Below are positions 19,089-26,096 of a stretch of DNA of 33,926 bases, piece after piece. The DNA comes from Halomonas sp. (GTDB taxonomy: Bacteria > Pseudomonadota > Gammaproteobacteria > Pseudomonadales > Halomonadaceae). The stretch is from NCBI RefSeq assembly GCF_007625055.1, contig NZ_VMQS01000027.1, positions 1 through 33,926 on the forward strand, given 5' to 3'. The notes beneath the pieces are model-generated. The model worked only from the letters and a program-made list of their open reading frames with translations. It was not told the origin of the DNA and did not search any database. Numbering within the stretch: the stretch's first letter is position 1; every line of letters starts with the position of its first letter. A program made the position numbers and the translations under genes.

Positions 19089-19118
19089 ATTATACGAACA
19101 TGGGCACGCAATTACCAA
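19089..19118 (-). promoter_or_regulatory. Predicted ppa promoter
   Basis: On the minus strand TTGGTA (-35; 19113-19118) and TATAAT (-10; 19089-19094) are 18 bases apart, about 65 bases upstream of the ppa start. The palindrome at 19121-19147 starts just upstream of the -35. Confidence 0.55.
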
Positions 19119-19120
19119 TG

Positions 19121-19147
19121 CGACCTAGGTTTCTTACACCTAGGTCG
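19121..19147. repeat. 27-bp palindrome between ppa and the divergent gene
   Basis: CGACCTAGGT (19121-19130) and ACCTAGGTCG (19138-19147) are a perfect 10-bp inverted repeat with a 7-base spacer. Each arm itself holds the palindrome CCTAGG, the two centres 17 bp apart. It lies directly upstream of the ppa -35 and between divergent genes, as an operator might. It could also fold as a hairpin in the plus-strand transcript. Confidence 0.65.
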
Positions 19148-19223
19148 GTGGCCCGGGTTTAGGTCTATAAAGAGCATCGGTGTATCATGCGCTGATGTAA
19201 ATAATGATTCAGCTCAGCCAATC

Positions 19224-19238
19224 AAGGAGGCGCACTTG
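19224..19238 (+). promoter_or_regulatory. Ribosome binding site that fixes a TTG start
   Basis: AAGGAGG (19224-19230) is the strongest Shine-Dalgarno match in this area and lies 5 bases before TTG (19236-19238). No ATG in the frame has a comparable site, and the residues encoded upstream do not resemble the phosphatase family. It therefore defines the start of the downstream gene. Confidence 0.75.
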
Positions 19239-20945
19239 GCCAAAGCCCAACTGCTGATAAGTTATGGACAAGCCTTTGTAGCGCCAGACCGACGAGAGCA
19301 TCGCAGCTCCATGTCAGTGCGCATTCCTGAAGCGCCCACGCTTCAGGCCAAGGGCGGCTGCGCGATCATCAGCGATTCAGTGGCGCGTAACAGCCTTGCC
19401 AAACAGGCGGGGGACCTGAGCGTGCGTGGTTTTCTGGCTGACTACTTTTCAACGCCTGACCATTGGGATCTCAAGGTATCGGCTACCCGAGTGCTAAGAG
19501 CCTTGAACAGCTGGTGTTACAGCCAGAGCCAGCATGTACGTAACGGCAGTTTTGTATCCTCATTATCGGCGCTGATACTGCGACACCGGGAAGGGCATCT
19601 CTTCCATATGGGCGATACCCTGGTCTTTCGCCTGCGCGGCGCCGAGTTTGAACAGCTTTCCCGTGATCATGTGACGGACCTGGGCGGTTACCGCTACCCC
19701 TCGCGGGCACTCGGCCTGGATGGCAGCCTGGATATTGACTATACCCCGCTGGCGCTGAAACAGGGCGATCTCTTTCTGTTCACCACCCAGGCCGTTGGCG
19801 GCACTCTGCTACCGTCTGATTATGTTCGCCTGATCCGACAGGATGCCAGTGACCTGGATGCTGCCTGTGAACGCCTGGCCGATGAAGCCAAGGCCCGCGC
19901 CCAGGAGCGCGGCTATGGTGGAGAGCAATTCTGCTTCCAGCTGGTGCGCATTGATGAATTGCCGGATGAGGTCAATGACCATCCCGGGCGTGTCTATGGT
20001 GACTTACCCATTCCCCCTGAACTTTCACCCGGCGAGCGCTTTGACGGTTTTGAGATACTCAGCGTGCTTTCCCGAACGGCGCAATCGCGGGTTTACCATG
20101 TACGTGATGTACATAGCCAGCGCGAAATGGTGATGAAGGCGCCAAGTCCGGAATTATCCTTGCGCAACGCCTATCTGGAGCATTTTCTGCTTCAGCAGTG
20201 GGTGGTGGAACGGGTCAATTCGCCCTATGTCGTCAAGGTGATGGAGCCTTCTCGGCCTCGCCGCTACCTTTATTACCTGATGGCCTATGTGGCCGGCGAG
20301 ACGCTTCATTCCTGGGCAGAACGTCATCCCCAGGCAAGCCTGAACCAGCGGCTTGAAATTGCCAACCAGCTGGGCAAGGCCGTGCAGGCGCTGCACAATC
20401 GTGACGTGCTCCACCAGCAGATCAATCCGGAAAACATCCTCATAGACCCCCACGGCAAACTTGTGCTGGCAGATTTCAGCGCCTGCCATGTGCGTGAGGC
20501 GGACGGTCATCGTCATTCCGGTGAGCTGCTCGCGCAAGTGGGTTATAGCCAGCATACCGCACCTGAATATGCGCTGGGCGACAGCGTCGGACGACGCAGT
20601 GATCAATATTCGCTGGCATCAACCACCTACTGGTTGCTGACCGGCCAACTGCCTTACCAGTTAACGCCGGATAAGCTGCGTAGCCATACGGATCTGGAAG
20701 GGCTTGCCTATCGGAGTGCCCGAGGAACCAATCCGGAAGTATCGACAGATCTTGACGATGCATTGCGTCGCGCCCTTGATCCACAGCGGGCCCTGCGTTT
20801 TCGCCGTATGTCTGAATTCCTGCGTGCCTTGCGTGTACCGCTGGGTCGTGCACGAAAGGAAAGTCGCCAGGATTCTCGGCGTTTCTGGCAAGGCGTGGCA
20901 GGCATCCTGCTTCTCTTGCTGGTGCTTTCCTGGCTGTTGCGCTAA
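19236..20945 (+). CDS. Tail-anchored PP2C-like/Ser-Thr kinase-like protein, both domains degenerate
   Basis: A 569-residue protein with the layout of the bifunctional kinase/phosphatase family. The PP2C-like half (about 5-240) keeps D47 (SDS in place of ADG) and D127 (HMGD). It lacks the NQD-type first motif (REHRSS at 20-25), has Q185 where the SDG aspartate belongs, and EQ (230-231) in place of the late Asp-Asn. The kinase half (about 268-535) keeps K301 (VMK), D413 of DFG (here DFS) and APE (442-444). Its glycine loop is absent, the catalytic loop reads HQQINPEN (Q395 for Asp, N397 for Lys), and DFG glycine is Ser. A C-terminal membrane segment (about 551-568) suggests tail anchoring. I infer a pseudoenzyme scaffold or sensor; catalysis is unlikely but not excluded. 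TTG start, see the RBS entry. Confidence 0.85.
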   Translation: MAKAQLLISYGQAFVAPDRREHRSSMSVRIPEAPTLQAKGGCAIISDSVARNSLAKQAGDLSVRGFLADYFSTPDHWDLKVSATRVLRALNSWCYSQSQHVRNGSFVSSLSALILRHREGHLFHMGDTLVFRLRGAEFEQLSRDHVTDLGGYRYPSRALGLDGSLDIDYTPLALKQGDLFLFTTQAVGGTLLPSDYVRLIRQDASDLDAACERLADEAKARAQERGYGGEQFCFQLVRIDELPDEVNDHPGRVYGDLPIPPELSPGERFDGFEILSVLSRTAQSRVYHVRDVHSQREMVMKAPSPELSLRNAYLEHFLLQQWVVERVNSPYVVKVMEPSRPRRYLYYLMAYVAGETLHSWAERHPQASLNQRLEIANQLGKAVQALHNRDVLHQQINPENILIDPHGKLVLADFSACHVREADGHRHSGELLAQVGYSQHTAPEYALGDSVGRRSDQYSLASTTYWLLTGQLPYQLTPDKLRSHTDLEGLAYRSARGTNPEVSTDLDDALRRALDPQRALRFRRMSEFLRALRVPLGRARKESRQDSRRFWQGVAGILLLLLVLSWLLR

Positions 20946-21018
20946 AGAGACACGGCGCTTTTCCAGAAGGCCGGGCGCCAGACTCGGCCTACTGGTGACA
21001 GATACTGTCGCTGATAGT

Positions 21019-22278
21019 CTAGAGCGTAAACACCGGCAGGCGTTTCTCGGCTTTGGCCAGCTTAAGGTTGGCTACCTTGGGCAAGCCGTTTTCAAACGGC
21101 GGGAAATCCTCACCCTGGATCAGCGGTGAAAGGTACTTGCGGCACACATCGGTGATTGCAAAACCATCATCACTGATGAAGTCACGCGGCATGAATTTTT
21201 CCTGATTGGCAATATCTTTCAACGGCGCTGAAATCACATCCCACTGGTAGGGCGTATCGGCAACCCGACGAATCGCCGGCATCATGGCGTTTTTACCCGC
21301 GAGAGCCAGGGTGACCGCTTCGCGGCCCACCGCATAGGCCTGTTCAACGTCGGTTTTTGAAGCCAGGTGGCGTGCTGCGCGTTGGAGGTAATCCGCTACT
21401 GCCCAGTGGTATTTATAGCCCAGATCCTGCTTGACCATGCCGGCCAGGGTAGGTGCCACGCCGCCCAGCTGGCGGTGACCAAAAGCGTCTGTGTTGCCTG
21501 CATCGGCCAGGAAGGTGCCATCTTCATAGCGTGCCCCTTCGGAAACGACAATCACGCAGTAGCCATAATCCTTGACGCATTTATCCACCCGGGCCATCAC
21601 GGCGGCACGATCAAAGGCAATTTCCGGGAAGATGATCAGGTGAGGTGGCTCGCCTTCACTCTCACCGGCCAGGCCACCTGCAGCGGCGATCCAGCCTGCG
21701 TGGCGACCCATGACCTCAAGCACGAACACCTTGGTGGACGTGGCGCACATGGAGGCGATATCCAGCGAGGCTTCCAGCGTCGAGGTGGCAATATACTTGG
21801 CGACGCTGCCAAACCCCGGACTGTTATCGGTAATCGGCAGGTCATTATCGACGGTCTTGGGCACATGGATGGCCGTCAACGGATAGCCAAGCTTTTCGGA
21901 AAGCTGGGATACCTTCAGGCAGGTATCCGCGCTGTCGCCGCCACCGTTATAGAAAAAATAGCGAATATCATGGGCCTTGAACACTTCGATCAGCCGCTCG
22001 TACTGGGTACGGTGGGTTTCGATATCCTTGAGTTTGTAACGGCAGGAGCCAAACGCACCGCCCGGGGTATGACGCAAGGCCGTCACGGCCTCTTCACTTT
22101 CCTGCGTGACATCAATCAGGTCTTCGGTGAGGGCACCGATGATACCGTTGTGGCCGGCATAGATCCTGTTGATCTGCTCGGGAGCTTCACGGCAGGCTTC
22201 AATGACGCCGCAGGCGCTGGCGTTGATGACGGCGGTGACGCCTCCGGATTGGGCATAAAAGGCATTGTGCTGGGCCAT
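21019..22278 (-). CDS. pfp: Pyrophosphate-dependent 6-phosphofructokinase
   Basis: Interconverts fructose-6-phosphate and fructose-1,6-bisphosphate with PPi, reversibly. The 419-residue product has the phosphofructokinase motifs GGGDS (112-116) and PKTVDND (140-146). The aspartate at 115 (in place of the ATP-type glycine) and K141 (in place of the glycine of PGTIDND) are the substitutions associated with PPi use. MGRHAGWIAAA follows. ATG 22278 is chosen from the family N-terminus (MAQHNAFYAQSGGVTAVIN); AGGAGAG is present but 13 bases upstream, farther than usual. It lies on the same strand as rnt upstream, 157 bases away. PPi specificity is inferred from residues, not shown. Confidence 0.88.
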   Translation of the reverse strand: MAQHNAFYAQSGGVTAVINASACGVIEACREAPEQINRIYAGHNGIIGALTEDLIDVTQESEEAVTALRHTPGGAFGSCRYKLKDIETHRTQYERLIEVFKAHDIRYFFYNGGGDSADTCLKVSQLSEKLGYPLTAIHVPKTVDNDLPITDNSPGFGSVAKYIATSTLEASLDIASMCATSTKVFVLEVMGRHAGWIAAAGGLAGESEGEPPHLIIFPEIAFDRAAVMARVDKCVKDYGYCVIVVSEGARYEDGTFLADAGNTDAFGHRQLGGVAPTLAGMVKQDLGYKYHWAVADYLQRAARHLASKTDVEQAYAVGREAVTLALAGKNAMMPAIRRVADTPYQWDVISAPLKDIANQEKFMPRDFISDDGFAITDVCRKYLSPLIQGEDFPPFENGLPKVANLKLAKAEKRLPVFTL

Positions 22279-22435
22279 GGAAACGCTTTCTCTCCTGAAA
22301 GGGGGCTGTGACTGAACTGCTTCATGCATACGAATGGCAAGGAAAACACAGGGATTCCTCGACATCTGCTGTCAGTGGTCGACGAAGTTTAGCGTAAAGG
22401 GCCCGGGCCTGCATCCGCTCGATACGGCTGGCTCA

Positions 22436-23104
22436 TTACTCGTTGTCATCCATGGCCTGTTCGCGCACGGCCAACTGCCAGCCGCCCAGGTCCTTGTAGC
22501 GATTGACCATGGCACAGAACAGTTCAGCCGTGCGTTCGGTATCGTAACGGGCCGAGTGCGCCGCCTTGTTGTCGAACTCGATCCCGGCAGCGCGGCAGGC
22601 GCGGGCCAGCACTGTCTGACCATAGACCAGACCGGCAAGGGTCGCCGTGTCAAAGCTGGAAAAGGGATGAAAGGGGTTACGCTTGATGCCGCTACGGTTG
22701 GCCGCCGCATTCAGAAAGCCGTGGTCAAAGGCTGCATTGTGCCCGACCAGTATCGCTCTTGTGCAACCATGTGCCTTGATCGCCTTGCGGATGGGGCGAA
22801 AAATTTCCCCCAGGGCTTCTTCTTCAGACAAGGCAACCTGACGGCGCAACGGGTCATCCAGGCGAATGCCGGTAAAATCCAGTGCCGACTGTTCGACATT
22901 GGCTCCTTCAAACGGATGGAGGTGGTAGGCATAAGTAGCGTCAGGCAGCAGATTACCTTCCGGATCCATGGTCAGGGTAACGGCCGCAATCTCCAGCACC
23001 GCATCGCGTTCGGCGTTGAACCCACCGGTTTCCAGGTCCACTACAACCGGTAGATAACTGCGAAAACGCTGGGCCATCAAGTCGCGGGCAATTGCCTCGC
23101 TCAT
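22436..23104 (-). CDS. rnt: Ribonuclease T
   Basis: DEDDh 3'-5' exoribonuclease that trims the CCA end of tRNA and matures 5S and 23S rRNA. The 222-residue product has VVDLETGGF (D23, E25), [12 protein letters not shown] and [13 protein letters not shown], the exonuclease motifs, in the order and spacing of RNase T. AAGGAGAG sits just before ATG 23104. It is divergent from argG, with a 217-base gap between them. Confidence 0.94.
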   Translation of the reverse strand: MSEAIARDLMAQRFRSYLPVVVDLETGGFNAERDAVLEIAAVTLTMDPEGNLLPDATYAYHLHPFEGANVEQSALDFTGIRLDDPLRRQVALSEEEALGEIFRPIRKAIKAHGCTRAILVGHNAAFDHGFLNAAANRSGIKRNPFHPFSSFDTATLAGLVYGQTVLARACRAAGIEFDNKAAHSARYDTERTAELFCAMVNRYKDLGGWQLAVREQAMDDNE

Positions 23105-23125
23105 GCAGCTCTCCTTGGTAGCGAG

Positions 23126-23148
23126 TCAGTGGTGCTCAGTGCCACTGA
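23126..23148. repeat. Inverted repeat in the rnt-argG intergenic region
   Basis: TCAGTGG (23126-23132) and CCACTGA (23142-23148) are perfect complements around a 9-base spacer, 21 bases before the rnt start on the minus strand. It could be a leader hairpin of rnt or an operator. I saw no clear ArgR box in this gap. Confidence 0.35.
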
Positions 23149-23321
23149 TAAATGGGTGATCAATTAGGTCATTGAGTGGCATGATTCTACCAGCTTTCAT
23201 TGTCCGTCGTCGCTGGCTGGGTGTTCGTTGACAGCCCAGAGCGCTATACTCTGTGTTTTGAAAGCCATACCAGGACGCTGCGCGTCTATCAGCGAGTTTT
23301 TTTATCAGCTAGGAGTCAAGA

Positions 23322-24542
23322 ATGTCCGATGTCAAAAAGGTGGTTCTGGCCTATTCAGGCGGCCTGGATACCTCTGTAATTGTCAAGTGGTTACAAGAAA
23401 CCTACCACTGCGAGGTAGTGACCTTTACCGCCGACATCGGTCAAGGTGAAGAAGTCGAGCCTGCCCGTACCAAGGCGCAGGCGCTGGGTGTGAAAGAAAT
23501 CTATATCGAGGACCTGCGCGAAGAGTTTGTTCGCGACTATGTCTTTCCCATGTTCCGTGCTAACACTATCTACGAAGGTGAATACCTGCTGGGCACGTCC
23601 ATCGCGCGCCCGCTGATTGCCAAGCGGCTGATCGAAATTGCCAACGAAACCGGCGCCGATGCCATTTCCCACGGTGCAACCGGTAAAGGTAATGATCAGG
23701 TGCGTTTCGAGCTGGGCGGCTATGCACTCAAACCGGGCGTCAAGGTCATAGCGCCCTGGCGCGAGTGGGATCTCACTTCCCGTGAAAAGCTGATGGCCTA
23801 CTGTGAAGAGCATGACATCCCGGTCGATTTCTCCGGCAAGAAGAAAAAATCGCCGTACTCCATGGATGCCAATCTGCTGCATATCTCCTATGAAGGTGGC
23901 ATTCTGGAAGACCCCTGGGCCGAGGCTGAGGAAGACATGTGGCGCTGGAGTGTGTCCCCTGAGGCCGCCCCCGAGACACCCACCTACATCGAACTGACGT
24001 TTGATCAGGGCGACATCGTGGCGATTGACGGCCAGGCCATGAAGCCTCATGAAGTACTGGAAACTCTCAACAGGATGGGTGGCGACAACGGTATTGGCCG
24101 TCTGGACATCGTTGAGAACCGCTACGTTGGCATGAAGTCGCGAGGCTGTTACGAAACACCGGGGGGCAGCATCATGCTGCGCGCCCACCGTGCGATAGAA
24201 TCGCTGACCCTGGACCGTGAAGAAGCGCACCTGAAAGATCAGCTGATGCCCAAATACGCCGAAGTGATCTATAACGGTTACTGGTGGAGTCCAGAGCGTC
24301 GCATGCTGCAGGCGGCCATTGACGAGACCCAGAAAAATGTCAATGGTGTGGTTCGCATGAAACTCTACAAGGGCAATGCCATTGTGGTCGGCCGCAAGTC
24401 GGACGCGTCGCTGTTCGATGAATCGATTGCCACCTTTGAGGACGATGCGGGCGCCTATGACCAGAAGGATGCGGAAGGCTTCATCAAGCTGAATGCCTTG
24501 CGCCTGCGGATTGCGGCCGGTAAGGGCCGTCAGCAGAGCTAA
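23322..24542 (+). CDS. argG: Argininosuccinate synthase
   Basis: Joins citrulline and aspartate with ATP in arginine synthesis. The 406-residue product has the N-type ATP-pyrophosphatase loop AYSGGLDTS (10-18), then [42 protein letters not shown] and [12 protein letters not shown], all type 1 ArgG features. AGGAG sits 7 bases upstream of ATG. The reaction releases PPi. A stem-loop follows the stop, then the HlyU-family gene. Confidence 0.97.
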   Translation: MSDVKKVVLAYSGGLDTSVIVKWLQETYHCEVVTFTADIGQGEEVEPARTKAQALGVKEIYIEDLREEFVRDYVFPMFRANTIYEGEYLLGTSIARPLIAKRLIEIANETGADAISHGATGKGNDQVRFELGGYALKPGVKVIAPWREWDLTSREKLMAYCEEHDIPVDFSGKKKKSPYSMDANLLHISYEGGILEDPWAEAEEDMWRWSVSPEAAPETPTYIELTFDQGDIVAIDGQAMKPHEVLETLNRMGGDNGIGRLDIVENRYVGMKSRGCYETPGGSIMLRAHRAIESLTLDREEAHLKDQLMPKYAEVIYNGYWWSPERRMLQAAIDETQKNVNGVVRMKLYKGNAIVVGRKSDASLFDESIATFEDDAGAYDQKDAEGFIKLNALRLRIAAGKGRQQS

Positions 24543-24555
24543 CCATCCCATGTGT

Positions 24556-24576
24556 GCGGCAGCATTGAGCTGCCGC
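24556..24576 (+). other. Stem-loop after argG
   Basis: GCGGCAGC and GCTGCCGC form a perfect 8-bp GC-rich stem with a 5-base loop, 13 bases past the argG stop. No U-run follows (TGCTTGCC), so it may protect the argG 3' end or attenuate read-through into the next two genes rather than terminate fully. Confidence 0.5.
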
Positions 24577-24599
24577 TGCTTGCCATTCAAGGAGTCGGT

Positions 24600-24935
24600 A
24601 TGCTGAAAAAGCTGCTTTCAGGCCTGTTCAGTGCAGGTGAGGGTGACGCCAACAGCCGGGCAAAAGCCGCCGAAGCGGTTGAATATGCAGGCTATCTGAT
24701 TATATCCGAACCGGATATGCAGGGCGGCCAGTATCGGGTGAGCGGCGTGATTCAGCAGCGGCTTGACCAGGGTGAGCTGCGTGAACACCGTTTTGAACGT
24801 TCGGACATGCTGCCAAGCCGTGATGCCTGCGATGAGATGATGATCACCAAGGCCAAGCGGTATATCGAGGAAGTGGGTGACGCCATGTTTGAACCCGACC
24901 CCCGCCAACAGGCGGCGGGTGATTCGAGCGTCTGA
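24600..24935 (+). CDS. HlyU-family small protein
   Basis: A 111-residue protein matching the family annotated as HlyU transcriptional regulator (DUF-type family distinct from ArsR-type Vibrio HlyU). The core is EAVEYAGYLIISEPDMQGGQ with YRVSG following, then LREHRFERSDMLPSRDACDE and KAKRYIEEVGDAMF. AAGGAG lies 6 bases before ATG 24600, which decides the start. The family label comes from a virulence context, and I see no classical helix-turn-helix, so a regulatory role here is unproven. It lies 57 bases after argG and 8 bases before the DUF294 gene, probably one transcript. Confidence 0.75.
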   Translation: MLKKLLSGLFSAGEGDANSRAKAAEAVEYAGYLIISEPDMQGGQYRVSGVIQQRLDQGELREHRFERSDMLPSRDACDEMMITKAKRYIEEVGDAMFEPDPRQQAAGDSSV

Positions 24936-24943
24936 CGCACCTT

Positions 24944-26095
24944 ATGCACTGGTTGCACCGTGCCTCGCCATGGCGCTGTCTTTTTGAGCCGCCATTTGAA
25001 CCCGAGGTCGGTGAACAGCGCCTGACGGAGCCCCTGCGGCGTATCCTTTCGTCTGCTCCTGCAACGTTATCCTCGGCCCATGAGTGGCAACGCCAGTGGG
25101 TAGAGGTGCTGCTTCGTTACGACCTTCCCGCCTGGCGAATCAGCCAGCTGATCAGTGATTACAATGCCTGGCTATATCGTCGGGCCATTGATGAATCCCT
25201 TGAAGAAATGAACTGCCAGGGCTGGGGCCCTGAGCCTGCACGCTACTGTGTGCTGGTGCTGGGTTCCGGTGCCCGAGATGAAAGCCTGCTGGGCCCGGAT
25301 CAGGACAACGCCCTGATCATTGAAGACTATCCGGATGCCCGTCAGCGAGACATCGATGCCTATTTCCAGGCGTTGGGGGAAGGGTTTACCCGACGCCTGG
25401 ATCAGGCCGGCATCCCGCTGTGTCAAGGCCACGTCATGGCTCGCTGGCCGATGTGGCGTAAGCGTCTGAGCGAGTGGCAGGCGCAGTTGGAACTCTGGAC
25501 ACAGGACAGGCAGGTCAAGCGGGTTCAGCAAACCAATATCCTGCTGGATTTCAGCCCAGTGCATGGTGAAACCTCGCTGGCCAATGATCTGGCCCTTTCA
25601 GTGACCCAGATAGTGCCCAGGCGAGCCCTGTTTATGGATGAAATGGCCGCCCTGCTGGATGAGTTACCGGTAGCGCTGAATCGCCGTGGGCGCTTGGCTA
25701 ACACCTCTACCCGCGAGGGGCCTTTTGAGCAGGCGATTGACCTGAAGCACCAGGGCCTGATGCCGCTGGTAAGCGCGGTGCGTTTGTTGGCGGTGCATCA
25801 GGGGTGTAAGGAAGTATCAACCTGTCGCCGATTAATGGCCCTTGGAGTAGCACCTGATTGCCCGCTAACACCTGGGAAGGCTGAAACTGTACTGGCGACC
25901 TTTCAGCGCTTGCAGCAGTTGATGCTGGATCAGCAGTGTCACCAGCTGGCCATCGGACTGACGGCAGACAGCTGGCTGGATATTACCCGCCTGCGAGCGG
26001 ACCAGGAATATATGCTGGTGTATGACCTGCAGGCGGTCCGGCGTTTTGTCAGCTGGGTGCAGGCTCAGGTGCGCAGCCGCCGCCGAGTTACCTGA
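24944..26095 (+). CDS. DUF294-type nucleotidyltransferase-like protein
   Basis: A 383-residue soluble protein related to the GlnD-like nucleotidyltransferase part of cNMP-CBS-DUF294 proteins. The polymerase-beta-type active site appears as GSGARDESLLGPDQDNALI (107-125), with the Gly-Ser and the two aspartates D119 and D121 in place. A DUF294 C-terminal helical region follows (about 225-375). The cNMP-binding and CBS domains usual at the N-terminus of longer relatives are absent. No clear ribosome site precedes ATG 24944, only 8 bases after the HlyU-family stop, suggesting coupling. It converges on an SSS-kinase gene, its stop one base from that gene's stop. The substrate is unknown. Confidence 0.8.
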   Translation: MHWLHRASPWRCLFEPPFEPEVGEQRLTEPLRRILSSAPATLSSAHEWQRQWVEVLLRYDLPAWRISQLISDYNAWLYRRAIDESLEEMNCQGWGPEPARYCVLVLGSGARDESLLGPDQDNALIIEDYPDARQRDIDAYFQALGEGFTRRLDQAGIPLCQGHVMARWPMWRKRLSEWQAQLELWTQDRQVKRVQQTNILLDFSPVHGETSLANDLALSVTQIVPRRALFMDEMAALLDELPVALNRRGRLANTSTREGPFEQAIDLKHQGLMPLVSAVRLLAVHQGCKEVSTCRRLMALGVAPDCPLTPGKAETVLATFQRLQQLMLDQQCHQLAIGLTADSWLDITRLRADQEYMLVYDLQAVRRFVSWVQAQVRSRRRVT

Positions 26096-26096
26096 T

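Noticed and set aside
20946-21018. AGGCCG/CGGCCT inverted repeat between the pseudoenzyme gene and pfp as a bidirectional terminator
   Set aside because: Only a 6-bp stem with an 11-base loop and no U-run on either strand.
21367-22311. 314-codon open frame opposite pfp
   Set aside because: Shadow of pfp; the protein has no family resemblance.
23228-23250. TTGACA and TATACT upstream of argG as a sigma-70 promoter
   Set aside because: Both hexamers are good, but only 11 bases separate them, too short for one promoter. Neither has a good partner at 16-18 bases.
23391-24590. 399-codon open frame opposite argG
   Set aside because: ArgG is unmistakable on the other strand. The antisense frame has no recognisable motif and no ribosome site worth noting.
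24901-24919. GC-rich hairpin (CCCGCC...GGCGGG) near the end of the HlyU-family gene as a terminator
   Set aside because: It is inside the coding sequence and followed by no U-tract. The next gene begins 8 bases after the stop, which argues for continued transcription.
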